DNA from: Thermosynechococcaceae cyanobacterium MS004
GTDB lineage: Bacteria; Cyanobacteriota; Cyanobacteriia; Thermosynechococcales; Thermosynechococcaceae
Assembly (NCBI GenBank): GCA_022402525.1
Contig: JAKRSB010000095.1
Span: 118,096-182,095, forward strand
Direction: 5' to 3'
Length of the DNA: 64,000 nt
Part shown: one piece after another, positions 45,261 through 53,182 of the stretch
Numbering within the stretch: position 1 is the first letter of the stretch
How the letters are laid out: each line of letters opens with the position of its first letter
Program-made: the position numbers and the translations under genes
The notes under the pieces: model-generated
Seen by the model: the letters and a program-made list of their open reading frames with translations, nothing else
Databases searched by the model: none
What the model was told of the DNA's origin: nothing

Positions 45261-45296
45261 GTATTTGGGTTTCGTGCCTCAACCCAAGCTACCATT
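45261..45296 (-). repeat. REP palindrome, copy 3 (right flank of RAYT)
   Basis: Inverted relative to copies 1 and 2: TTGGGTT (45265-45271), loop, AACCCAA (45281-45287). With copy 2 it brackets the RAYT gene as an inverted pair. Confidence 0.85.
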
Positions 45297-45422
45297 CTCA
45301 AATCCATCCTCAAATTCAAGCGAAGTATTCGCCCCCCACATCACGTCATACTTCCCTTCGCGCGCAAACTTGTGAAAACTGGAATACTCCCAATCCTTCG
45401 GTGCCCTCACCAACCCATGCCG
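45294..45422 (-). pseudogene. Partial duplicate of the RAYT 3' end
   Basis: These 129 bases match 44716-44844 with about six differences, in the same orientation; they encode the last 40 or so residues (HGLVRAPKDWEYSSFHKFAR region). The match ends abruptly at ATGCCGG (45422), where RAYT continues but this copy runs into the unrelated end of the next gene. It shows that a second RAYT copy existed and was truncated. Confidence 0.85.
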
Positions 45423-45472
45423 GAGTTTTAGAGCTTACCCTTCCCCTGAGAATCCATTCGTTCACTTTGTTG

Positions 45473-46468
45473 CTACCCGCTTAGGATTGCTGGACTCAGG
45501 ATTGCTGGAGCGGGACAAGTCCATTCCATTGTTAGACGGGTGCGGGGATGAGTGATAGTGAGCTGATAAGCATGGAGAAAATATCCACAGTCTCCAGGCA
45601 CTGGAATCGCTTGCGCCCCTTCAGACGCCACCGTTAAGGGAAGGCCACCCACGCCATAGAGCGGGTCGCCGACCAGCGGATAGCCCGCTGCCGCAAGGTG
45701 AATGCGAATTTGATGGGGCCTTCCGGTCAATATCGTGACCTCTATCAGCGCATTCTCGGCGTGGCGTTTCAGAACTTTGCAATGGCTAACGGCAGACTTT
45801 CCCTGACCCTCTGCATCATAGATTGCGCCATAGATATAGCCCAAATTTGGATGAGCAATTTTGCCAATGGGCTGGGTGACGGTAAAAGTGTTGGGCATAT
45901 CTGTTCCCTGGGCGAGAGCGCGGTAAACCTTTCGAATCGAGCGCTCAGATCCATTGGACTGAAGTAAGCCAGACGGGTTGAGGGTATTTTCCCGGAGTTG
46001 TTGACTGAGATTAGTCTTGGCTAAGGGCGATCGCGCTAAAAGCATCAGCCCCGATGTGCCGCGTCCCAGTCGGTGAATGGGGACTGGCGTATCCTGGGGG
46101 TACTGCCGCCGCAGTTGATGGAGCAGCGTATGCTCTAAGAAACCTCCTCCCGGCAAGACCGGAAGGCCAGAGGGCTTGACGATAACTAATAAATCTACAT
46201 CCTCATAGAGCACCTCAAACGTGAGGGGTGCAGCAGGCTCTACCCAAGGAGGACGGTGATAGATGAGCTGCTGGCCTACCTGGAGCGGCCAGTCTGCCGC
46301 CGCAATGTTGCCATTCACGGTAATTTGTCCTGCATCAATCCGCGATCGCCATTCTGCTTCATTAGAGTGGGTGTAGCGCTGGGTGTAGTACGTGAGGACG
46401 TTCAGCCCTACACTTTGGCGATCAACGCGATTGTAGTAGCACCATCCTTGATTCATGGCAGAGTTCAC
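45473..46468 (-). CDS. RluA-family pseudouridine synthase homologue with HRLG motif
   Basis: This 331-residue protein has an N-terminal S4-like RNA-binding segment (RIDAGQITVNGNIAAADWPL), then a RluA catalytic domain: VDLLVIVKPSGLPVLPGGGF, PIHRLGRGTSGLMLLARSPL, AVSHCKVLKRHAENALIEVT and LTGRPHQIRIHLAAAGYPLVGDPLYG. In RluA enzymes the first motif reads HRLDxxTSG, with Asp as the catalytic nucleophile; residue 135 here is Gly. Similar HRLG variants are, to my memory, found in plant and other cyanobacterial relatives. The function may thus be RNA binding or an unusual mechanism. Confidence 0.87.
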   Translation of the reverse strand: MNSAMNQGWCYYNRVDRQSVGLNVLTYYTQRYTHSNEAEWRSRIDAGQITVNGNIAAADWPLQVGQQLIYHRPPWVEPAAPLTFEVLYEDVDLLVIVKPSGLPVLPGGGFLEHTLLHQLRRQYPQDTPVPIHRLGRGTSGLMLLARSPLAKTNLSQQLRENTLNPSGLLQSNGSERSIRKVYRALAQGTDMPNTFTVTQPIGKIAHPNLGYIYGAIYDAEGQGKSAVSHCKVLKRHAENALIEVTILTGRPHQIRIHLAAAGYPLVGDPLYGVGGLPLTVASEGAQAIPVPGDCGYFLHAYQLTITHPRTRLTMEWTCPAPAILSPAILSG

Positions 46469-46642
46469 AAAGAGTTTTACGAGGGATGGAATTTTATGAG
46501 GGACGCTGGTTTTGAGCTAAAGATGCTCAAAAAAAAGCAGTCTGTCCAGAATAGCGCCAAGGACAAACCGCTCGTTTTTAAGCCCAGTGCAGGAGTCAAC
46601 TCATGCTCAATCTAAATCAAAGATCAAGATCAAAGATCAAGA

Positions 46643-47722
46643 TCAAAGGCCAAGATTGACGGGACGCTTTGAGGGTGATTGATAGTAGACCTTGCCGCCC
46701 TGATCTGAGACAAAGTGACAGCCCCAGCAAGAGCGGAAAAAGCTTTTCCAGATGGGTACCTTAGAAGACCGATAATAGTCACCCAGAATTGGCTTAATAG
46801 CCTCCGTGGCGGCCTTTAGGTGGTAATGCGGCATATTGAGGAAAATATGGTGCGCCACATGGGTGCCGATATCGTGATGAATGGAATTAATAAAGCCGTA
46901 GTCCCGATCAATAGTCGACAGCGCACCCTTTAAGAAATACCAGTCGTCCCCTCGATACCAGGGAATATCGGCTTCGGTGTGGTGCAAGAAGGTTACAAGA
47001 TCGAGCCAGGCCACAAACACCACATAGGGCATTACGTAAAACTTAAACAAAAAGACCCAGCCAAATTGGATGGCCAAAGCACCCAAGAAGCCCACCATTG
47101 CAATCCAGAGCGCGGTACTCGTCAGCACATCCCACTTTTCTGAAGGCCGAAAAATTGGGCTGCCAGGATGAAAGTGCGATCCTTCACGATTGGGCGATCG
47201 CCGAAACAAATAGACCGGATAGGCAAATAGCGGCATGTAAAACCGGAACAATTTCTCAAGCCAGGACATTTCACCATACTTGGTTTCAGAAACCGGATAC
47301 CAGCTTTCGTCTGTCTCGATATTGCCCGTGTTGGCGTGGTGGGTACGGTGGCTAATGCGCCAGCCGTGGTACGGCACCAGAATGGGCGTATGGGAGAGGT
47401 GTCCCACGAGGCTATTGAGCCACTTCAGCTTAGAAAAGGAGCCGTGACCACAGTCATGACCTACCACAAACAAAGCCCAAAACATCGTGCCCTGCATTAA
47501 CCAAAACACAGGATAGAAAAACCAGGAATCAATGAGGGCTGCGATCGCGTATAGCCCAGCAATAATGCCAATATCTAAAAAGAAATACGCTAAAGACCTC
47601 CAAACCGAGGGCTCAAAGCAGTATGCAGGAATCGCGGACTTAAGGTCTTGTAGAGAAAAGGGAAGCTCTGATAAGCGAGATGCTTCAGGAGCAGGTCGAA
47701 ACGCAACAGGATTTGAATGCAC
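46643..47722 (-). CDS. desB: Acyl-lipid omega-3 desaturase DesB
   Basis: This membrane di-iron desaturase introduces the omega-3 (delta-15) double bond in glycerolipids, aiding cold adaptation. The 359-residue protein has the three His boxes HDCGH (89-93), HRTHH (125-129, in HRTHHANTGNIETDESW) and HVAHH in HHDIGTHVAHHIF. HDCGHGSFS and GNIETDESW favour DesB over DesA (which has HDCGHRSF). The start is GTG 47722. The leader is 353 bases, shared with a divergent gene, where cold regulation might act. Confidence 0.92.
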   Translation of the reverse strand: MHSNPVAFRPAPEASRLSELPFSLQDLKSAIPAYCFEPSVWRSLAYFFLDIGIIAGLYAIAALIDSWFFYPVFWLMQGTMFWALFVVGHDCGHGSFSKLKWLNSLVGHLSHTPILVPYHGWRISHRTHHANTGNIETDESWYPVSETKYGEMSWLEKLFRFYMPLFAYPVYLFRRSPNREGSHFHPGSPIFRPSEKWDVLTSTALWIAMVGFLGALAIQFGWVFLFKFYVMPYVVFVAWLDLVTFLHHTEADIPWYRGDDWYFLKGALSTIDRDYGFINSIHHDIGTHVAHHIFLNMPHYHLKAATEAIKPILGDYYRSSKVPIWKSFFRSCWGCHFVSDQGGKVYYQSPSKRPVNLGL

Positions 47723-48075
47723 AGAGTTTCCGTTATGAACTAACTGTTGTGAACTAAATGAACCATATGAGAACTTACCTCGTACCAGCCCACACCATTC
47801 TTCGCCGTTAGAAGCATTGAGCAGCGATTGGCCGAGGCGAAATAAAGCTTAATCGCTCGCCATTGTAACCTTTTATGAACGAACTGAGTAGATCGCCCTG
47901 ACTCTTCAGCATTCTTCAAGAGGCTTCTTTTCTCAGAATTTTAGGCCATTCGGAGCAACAGATAAGCATCTGTTAGGCCTTTAGTCAGGAAGCATACAAT
48001 CCACAAAAGTTAAGCAATTATACTTAATGAGTTCCGGTCGTCTCAGAAGACTCTTCGCCCAATGTTGACCCAACG
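47723..48075. promoter_or_regulatory. Divergent desB / flavin-reductase promoter region
   Basis: No gene is found. TAAGCATCTGTTAGGCCT and AT-rich stretches (47940-48040) probably hold both promoters. No clear operator, riboswitch or terminator was recognised. Confidence 0.4.
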
Positions 48076-48627
48076 ATGAATGCCTCTATTTTTAGCCTCA
48101 CTAACCCTGAGATTTACGTGGTTACTGCAGCCTATGAGGGTCAGCGGGGTGGACAGGTGGCCACCTGGGTTACGCTGGCGGCTATTATTCCGGAGCAGTT
48201 GCGGGTTATTGTGATCATCTCACCCCGCAACTTTACCTACCGCCTGATGCAGCAGAGCGGAGCCTTTGTCCTCAATTTATTGGCAGAGGGGCAGCAGGAC
48301 TGGCTTCCGCTTTTTGGGCTCCAGTCGATGCATGAAGTCAATAAGTTTAGTGATATCCCCGCCCAGACAACCGAGAGCGGAATTCCGATTTTGCCGGAAA
48401 CCTGCGGCTGGGCGCTTTGTGAGACGCTACAGACCTTTGACTTAGGCGATCGCGTCGTGTTTTTGGCAGATGTCGTTGCCCAAGAAGTGACGGGGGCTCG
48501 CCAGCCCCTGCGCCGAATTGAGGCAACCGCAGCCCTGTCGCCTGAAATCAACGCGCAGCTTGTCGCTAAACGACTGCTTGACATTGAGGCAGATCGAAAG
48601 CTGCGCCAAGAGAATCCACGACCTTAG
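48076..48627 (+). CDS. Flavin reductase-like (FMN-binding split-barrel) protein
   Basis: This 183-residue protein has the flavin reductase domain layout: PEIYVVTAAYEGQRGGQVAT near the start, then AAIIPEQLRVIVIISPRNFT, RLMQQSGAFVLNLLAEGQQD, and VVFLADVVAQEVTGARQPL. It should bind FMN and reduce or sense it; cyanobacterial examples occur as free proteins and as flavodiiron C-terminal domains. Its stop overlaps the stop of the convergent gene by four bases. Confidence 0.8.
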   Translation: MNASIFSLTNPEIYVVTAAYEGQRGGQVATWVTLAAIIPEQLRVIVIISPRNFTYRLMQQSGAFVLNLLAEGQQDWLPLFGLQSMHEVNKFSDIPAQTTESGIPILPETCGWALCETLQTFDLGDRVVFLADVVAQEVTGARQPLRRIEATAALSPEINAQLVAKRLLDIEADRKLRQENPRP

Positions 48628-49202
48628 CGACCCAGCTTACGCTTTAGCGCCTCAAGCTCTTCTTCCATTTCCCAGCGCTTAAACTGGGCTTCTAAGTCAT
48701 CTGCACCGCTGGGTGAATAATGACTTGTCCAAGGCTGTGCCGTATTACTCTGCCAAGATTGCGGCGTGGGGATCGTTTTGGGGGTTGTTTGAAGCTCCTG
48801 GATTTTAACCTGAAGATCTTGGCGACGGTTTTTAATTTTTTCCGTTAGGGCTTGGGTTTGCTGAAGACTCTGCTTCAGAAGCTCCATTTGAGCCCATTGT
48901 TGATTTCCTTGGCGAAGGAGGGCGGCTTCGCGATCGCGAGCGGCACTGGCGAGATCCGGACGCTTTGCCTGCTCCGCCTTTTCGATGCGCTCATGCCAGC
49001 GCTGCACCTCTTGGGCCGTAGTAAGAATCGTTTTCTGGATTTGCTGCTCCTCCGCCTTAATTTGCACCAGCGACTTTTGGAGGGCTGACAGCTGCTCCTG
49101 AAGCTGATCATCTAAAACCTGAAGCTCTAAGTTTGGGTGTGCTTTTAAGAACTCCTCTAGACGCGCCTCTAGAAAGCGATTCATGTCTTCAAATGCACCC
49201 AT
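48624..49202 (-). CDS. Coiled-coil protein, TIGR04376-like
   Basis: This 192-residue protein starts MGAFEDMNRFLEARLEEFLK, which I associate with the cyanobacterial TIGR04376 family. The middle is a long coiled coil (QEQLSALQKSLVQIKAEEQQ ... RQDLQVKIQELQ), then a Pro/Ser-rich part and a final helix KRWEMEEELEALKRKLG. ATG 49202 is chosen over an upstream start at 49274. It lacks a signal peptide. Function is unknown. Confidence 0.7.
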   Translation of the reverse strand: MGAFEDMNRFLEARLEEFLKAHPNLELQVLDDQLQEQLSALQKSLVQIKAEEQQIQKTILTTAQEVQRWHERIEKAEQAKRPDLASAARDREAALLRQGNQQWAQMELLKQSLQQTQALTEKIKNRRQDLQVKIQELQTTPKTIPTPQSWQSNTAQPWTSHYSPSGADDLEAQFKRWEMEEELEALKRKLGR

Positions 49203-49309
49203 GCTAGTTTCCCTAATTGGAGAGCAATTAAACAATTGGAGAGCAATGACTGGAGAGCAATTAAACCTTGACAACGCTTGAGCGATCGCAATCCTCTTTG
49301 ACGAGAGAA

Positions 49310-49978
49310 TTACTTCACAAGCTCTGCATTGACTTCATTGAAAGGGCGACGCCTTAGCTCAACGGATTCACTGCGCGGCAGCAAGTTAAAAACCTCTCGC
49401 AACTGGTCATCAAACTGCTCAAAGGTAGCCCTGCCGACAACATCGAGCACCTTCTTGCCGGAGGCGTCAAAGATTAGGGTTTGGGGCACCTTGCCGGAAT
49501 AGTAGTAGCCTGGTTCGTCAATAGAGTAGCTGGACTGGACTGGGATAGCGTCTACATTGATGGGAATAATATCAGCAGCGCGGCCATAGTAGGCCTGGAG
49601 CTGGGAAATAATGGCAGAGAACTGCTTGCAGTCTTGACTGTCTTCAATATAGAAGGTCAAAATGGTAGGCCTTTCCCCCTTGAAGGACTGTGCGAGGGTC
49701 AGTTGTGGGGGGACTAGAGATCCGTTGCCTGCATACAGCGCAAAAATATTGCCATCGAAGCGATCATCCAGAAGGCTAGCGCTGGCGGCTGGTGCAATGA
49801 GGCCAATCGCCAGCAAAACGCAGGCGATCAGAAGGCCAAAGTGAGCCATCGCCCGCCGTACCAATTCTCGGTTTACCCAGGTTGGTTCAATCCATGAGCC
49901 TAAATTTTTTAAGAAAATTTTTGCTTGCCTGATAGTTAGAGAGGCTGTTTGAGGGAAGCGTGAAAGTTCAATAACCAT
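49310..49978 (-). CDS. Thylakoid membrane photosystem I accumulation factor
   Basis: The protein resembles Slr1796 of Synechocystis, implicated in PSI accumulation. It is about 222 residues: a membrane helix (FGLLIACVLLAIGLIAPAAS), the LLDDRFDGNIFALYAGNGSL block, and a thioredoxin-like domain (PTILTFYIEDSQDCKQFSAI, GKVPQTLIFDASGKKVLDVV). The thioredoxin CxxC is reduced to one Cys, so classical disulfide exchange is unlikely. Starts at 49993 and 49849 are possible; 49978 keeps the positively charged stretch before the helix. Confidence 0.8.
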   Translation of the reverse strand: MVIELSRFPQTASLTIRQAKIFLKNLGSWIEPTWVNRELVRRAMAHFGLLIACVLLAIGLIAPAASASLLDDRFDGNIFALYAGNGSLVPPQLTLAQSFKGERPTILTFYIEDSQDCKQFSAIISQLQAYYGRAADIIPINVDAIPVQSSYSIDEPGYYYSGKVPQTLIFDASGKKVLDVVGRATFEQFDDQLREVFNLLPRSESVELRRRPFNEVNAELVK

Positions 49979-50136
49979 GCATTCAATCACCATGAACTAA
50001 TTCGGCCCAAAAGCTTGGGAGGCATATTGTGAGCGCCAAGTTGTGATCACCCAGTTGTGAGCGCCACGCTTTTCCCTGTTATCAGCATTGCTTTGGCTCA
50101 AAGTTTTTGGCTCAAAGCTTTTGGCTCAAAGTCGCC

Positions 50137-50775
50137 TTAGCTGTCTGTCTCTGCAGGGCCAGAGCTTGAGGCGGCAGAAGGACTAGCCGCAGAGAGGTTC
50201 GGGGTTTCCAGGCCAGCGTTAGAAAGACTGGTGGAGGTTTGGGACTCAGGAAGAGAGGATTTCTCAGCCAGAGAGAACTTCTGACCCAAGCGTGCTTCTG
50301 GGAGTTGGCGGGTACTCACCTGCTGAAGTTCGGCACTGAGCCGGCGGTTTTCGTTTTGCAAAGACTGTACCCTAGACTTCACCGAGTCTAGGCGCTCTGT
50401 AAATTTCTGACGGTAGACCTCTGGAAGCTGCTGGATAATCTGCTCCAGCATCTGATTGCGATCGCTCAGCCCCTGGCAAGATTTTTGAAGGCGCGTAATT
50501 TCAGTATCGCGCTTATCGATCTGAGACTGATAAAACTCAATTTGCTCCTCCATGCGATCCAGCTCTGAGCGCAGTGAAGCCGCTTCAGGATTTGGGGAGG
50601 CTATCGGGGTTGCGGTAGATGAGCCAGCAGCCAAGAGCGGCGGATGGGTTTTAACCATCCGAAATAGCTCCGTCGAAAGCTGCTCCACCAGCTGATCACG
50701 AAGCTGAACCTGCTGACGCAGGTGGGCTAGCTCCTGCACCACGGATGAAGGTAAGTTGGCGTCGTCTTGAGGCAC
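50137..50775 (-). CDS. Hypothetical coiled-coil protein
   Basis: This 212-residue soluble protein is mostly coiled coil: VVQELAHLRQQVQLRDQLVE, SLRSELDRMEEQIEFYQSQI, DRNQMLEQIIQQLPEVYRQK and VQSLQNENRRLSAELQQVST. The C-terminal tail is Ser/Pro-rich and probably disordered. The start is GTG 50775. Family not recognised with certainty. Direct tandem repeats flank it: a 14-bp unit at 50092-50132 past its 3' end and a 15-bp unit at 50786-50830 before its start. Confidence 0.62.
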   Translation of the reverse strand: MPQDDANLPSSVVQELAHLRQQVQLRDQLVEQLSTELFRMVKTHPPLLAAGSSTATPIASPNPEAASLRSELDRMEEQIEFYQSQIDKRDTEITRLQKSCQGLSDRNQMLEQIIQQLPEVYRQKFTERLDSVKSRVQSLQNENRRLSAELQQVSTRQLPEARLGQKFSLAEKSSLPESQTSTSLSNAGLETPNLSAASPSAASSSGPAETDS

Positions 50776-50785
50776 GCTGGACTCG

Positions 50786-50830
50786 CTATCAGAATCTGGG
50801 CTATCAGGATCTGGGCTATCAGGATCTGGG
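50786..50830. repeat. Three 15-bp tandem copies upstream of the coiled-coil gene
   Basis: The unit CTATCAGGATCTGGG is present three times (50786-50800 with one change, 50801-50815, 50816-50830), then a fourth partial copy. It lies just before the GTG start of the minus-strand gene, within the leader. Confidence 0.85.
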
Positions 50831-51064
50831 CTATCACGACCTAGATCACGATTGGTCTGCTTCTGAATTTTTCTACTGGCTTATTAGTCACTTTAGCAAT
50901 TCCTCTCTCCCAACATCCACCCGCACACAGTCCATAAACCTGCAGCATAAACCCACAGACAAAACCACGGGCACTGACTGAGCTAGGTCGGATGTTGGAA
51001 ACTAGGGTTGCCTCCGAAGGCTTAAAGTTCTAATGAATCAGATCCTTAAAAACTAGACCCAGAC

Positions 51065-51382
51065 TTAAGCCGCTTCTGAAGACTCATCAGAGGCTACGGC
51101 TTCAGGCTTAATCGTTAAGTAGCGGATCACCTCTTCACTCAGGCGCATGGCGCGCTCTAGAACGGCGATCGCGTTACCTTGGGCTTCGTAGTTCATCTGA
51201 ATATAGATGCCCTCCCGAAACTTTCCGATATCGTAGGCTAGGCGTCGCTTACCGCGATGCTGAATTTCTAGATCCTTAACATCCTGCTCATTCAGGAGGG
51301 TTTGGTATTTGGCAATTTGTTGGTCAACCAGTTCCTCGCTCAAATCAGGACGCAAAATGTAAAGCGTTTCGTAGGCGGTCAT
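51065..51382 (-). CDS. rpsF: 30S ribosomal protein S6
   Basis: This 105-residue S6 protein binds the central domain of 16S rRNA with S18. It begins [20 protein letters not shown] and has [20 protein letters not shown] and [20 protein letters not shown]. In contrast with many bacteria, ssb and rpsR are not next to it, which is normal for cyanobacteria. Confidence 0.95.
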   Translation of the reverse strand: MTAYETLYILRPDLSEELVDQQIAKYQTLLNEQDVKDLEIQHRGKRRLAYDIGKFREGIYIQMNYEAQGNAIAVLERAMRLSEEVIRYLTIKPEAVASDESSEAA

Positions 51383-51629
51383 GATAGTGGAATTCCCTAT
51401 GGACTAAATGGCTTCTCTCTCCCGTGAGTTTCAGATTCCGGCACGGTGCAGGACACCGCCTGACGCGATCCGTGAAACCCCATTAGGTTCAAGAAGCAAG
51501 GCTTTACAATTTTAGACTAACCAGGACGCAATGGGTGCGCTTCTATAAACGCGCTGCTATAAATGTGCTCTAGTACATGCGCTTCTAGAATGTGCTTGCG
51601 TGGGCGCTGGACTAGGAGATACGAAGCAC

Positions 51630-51656
51630 AAAAAAGGAGCCGTAATATACAGCTCC
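51630..51656 (-). terminator. Rho-independent terminator after hli
   Basis: On the minus strand, GGAGC (51652-51656) pairs with GCTCC (51636-51640) around an 11-nt loop and is followed by TTTTTT (51630-51635). It is the only T-tailed hairpin between hli and rpsF. Confidence 0.65.
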
Positions 51657-51804
51657 CTACATAAAATAGACTTGACGCTTTCTGAAGAATGAATTGGGTA
51701 TAGCCTAGGATGCAATCTAGCTGAGGCAGCCTAGAGTGAAATGGGTTTAAGTTGAGTAACCTAATCCACCACTGCGTTAGCACTGCCTTTGCCCATTGTT
51801 TGGC

Positions 51805-51972
51805 CTACAGCAAACCCCAGAAATGCAGCACGCCTTCATGGGCAAAAATTTCTGTGAGAATAACCGCAGAGAAGCCAATCATCGCTAGACGGCCATTCCA
51901 GATTTCGGCCTGTGGCGTGAATCCAAACACCCAAGCGTTGCGATCTTCAGTTTGAACTTGTGCTTTAGTCAT
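51805..51972 (-). CDS. hli: High-light-inducible protein (HLIP, one-helix LHC-like)
   Basis: This 55-residue protein was read manually: MTKAQVQTEDRNAWVFGFTP, then the signature AEIWNGRLAMIGFSAVILTE and FAHEGVLHFWGLL. The ExxNxRxAMIGF core binds chlorophyll and is the ancestor of LHC helices. Hlips protect newly made chlorophyll proteins and photosystem assembly under strong light. The number of this paralogue cannot be assigned. It points leftward toward rpsF, with its own T-tailed terminator. Confidence 0.95.
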   Translation of the reverse strand: MTKAQVQTEDRNAWVFGFTPQAEIWNGRLAMIGFSAVILTEIFAHEGVLHFWGLL

Positions 51973-52360
51973 GACTTGAAGCTCCGTGTAAGGGTTGTGT
52001 TATTAAATAATGTAACGATGTTTTTGATTTCTTGCAACAATACTCAACAATCTATCTCTTTCGATCTACGCCTGCTGATTTCTGCGTCAGGGGAGTCGAA
52101 ATGAGAGGCTTCTGAGGCATAAGCGTTTCGGGAAGGCGAGAGTGGACTTAGTGTTCGCTGTCTAGAAGAACTGAAATGTGGCCATTGAAAGGTGATAGAT
52201 GGCCAAGTCTGACTGCTGAAAGTTGATTCATGAAACTCTTCTAGGGATAATAATCAGAGTGTTGACTGCAAAGGCTCTAGGTATCTAGTGTATTCTTAAG
52301 TCCTTGGGGCATCAACGGATGATTCAATCCACTGCTTTAGCATGAAAGGGTTTTGATACT
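51973..52360. promoter_or_regulatory. Divergent hli / psaI intergenic region
   Basis: The region should contain both light-responsive promoters. TTGACT lies at about 52262, but the best -10-like TATTCT is more than 20 bases away, so no firm promoter call is made. No ORF or strong hairpin was found. Confidence 0.4.
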
Positions 52361-52477
52361 ATGAGCGCTGATCTTTTGCCGACCGTTTTGGTTCCGCTGA
52401 CAGGGTTGGTTTTCCCTGCTGTCGCAATGGCATTTTTGTTTCTCTACATCGAGAAAGAAGATCCCAACGGGCTTTAG
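52361..52477 (+). CDS. psaI: Photosystem I subunit VIII (PsaI)
   Basis: This 38-residue single-helix PSI subunit is important for trimer organisation with PsaL. The translation is [20 protein letters not shown] followed by [18 protein letters not shown]; LVFPAxAMAxLFLYIE is the PsaI hallmark. It is too short for routine ORF finding. A long bidirectional hairpin follows at 52563-52598, facing the psbEFLJ operon end. Confidence 0.96.
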   Translation: MSADLLPTVLVPLTGLVFPAVAMAFLFLYIEKEDPNGL

Positions 52478-52562
52478 GGTGAGATGGCTGCTTAGCCATT
52501 TTCCCAATTTTTCTTCCCTTGGAACATACCTTTAAGATGTCTTCTGGGAGATGCCCATAGAG

Positions 52563-52598
52563 AAAAGCCGCTTACTGTCAAATCAGTAAGCGGCTTTT
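52563..52598. terminator. Bidirectional terminator between psaI and psbJ
   Basis: A perfect 15-bp stem, AAAAGCCGCTTACTG (52563-52577) with CAGTAAGCGGCTTTT (52584-52598), and a 6-nt loop. Both strands end in TTTT, so it can terminate psaI (+) and psbEFLJ (-). Confidence 0.92.
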
Positions 52599-52641
52599 GT
52601 ATGAGTTCTGATGCGTTGACTAGACGATTTTGATGCGTGGC

Positions 52642-52761
52642 CTAGATGGATGAACCGAGCCCAGCATATGCACCATAGAAGAATAGACCCACAACGACAA
52701 GAACGCCTGTTCCTGCAACGGTAGCTACGACCCACAAAGGAATTCGCCCACTTGCTGACAT
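52642..52761 (-). CDS. psbJ: Photosystem II protein J (PsbJ)
   Basis: This 39-residue one-helix PSII subunit supports plastoquinone exchange and assembly. The translation [20 protein letters not shown] then [19 protein letters not shown] has the typical GRIPLWVV opening and [12 protein letters not shown] end. It is last in psbEFLJ, separated from psbL by 150 bases, longer than the other gaps. Confidence 0.96.
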   Translation of the reverse strand: MSASGRIPLWVVATVAGTGVLVVVGLFFYGAYAGLGSSI

Positions 52762-52911
52762 AGAAATCTCTCCTTGAAACAATGATTGAGTTTTAGAATC
52801 CATGGGTCTAAGCCATCCCAGGATCCATAGATGCTACTGCACTGACCGCTCATCCCAGGCTAGGCGCTTCTCGAAGAAGCTGCCGAGGGAGACAGTCTGC
52901 TGAAACAGGAG

Positions 52912-53031
52912 CTAGTTGAAGAAGTAGCTTGAAAACAGCAGGGCAACAACAAAAATCAGAAGCAAGCCAATGTAGAGAGAGGTACGGTTTAACTCTACGG
53001 GCTGGGTATTGGGGTTTCTCTCTTCCGGCAT
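52912..53031 (-). CDS. psbL: Photosystem II protein L (PsbL)
   Basis: This 39-residue subunit sits at the PSII monomer-monomer interface. It reads [20 protein letters not shown] then [19 protein letters not shown], matching the highly conserved [20 protein letters not shown] pattern. It begins nine bases after the psbF stop. Confidence 0.97.
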   Translation of the reverse strand: MPEERNPNTQPVELNRTSLYIGLLLIFVVALLFSSYFFN

Positions 53032-53040
53032 CACAGTCTC

Positions 53041-53175
53041 CTATCGATGAATAAACTGCATGGAAGCGATCGCACCCAAAAAGAATACAGAGGGCACCGC
53101 TAGTGCGTGAACTGACAACCATCGGACGGTAAAAATGGGGTATGAAACGGGCTGATTTGGATTATTGCTTGTCAT
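53041..53175 (-). CDS. psbF: Cytochrome b559 subunit beta (PsbF)
   Basis: This 44-residue partner of PsbE binds heme in PSII. It reads [20 protein letters not shown] with the heme-ligand His in [20 protein letters not shown] and ends MQFIHR. It begins seven bases after the psbE stop, so translation is likely coupled. Confidence 0.97.
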   Translation of the reverse strand: MTSNNPNQPVSYPIFTVRWLSVHALAVPSVFFLGAIASMQFIHR

Positions 53176-53182
53176 AGATTCA

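Noticed and set aside
45072..45484. Forward ORFs across the RAYT region
   Set aside because: They are complements of the RAYT frame and of its truncated copy.
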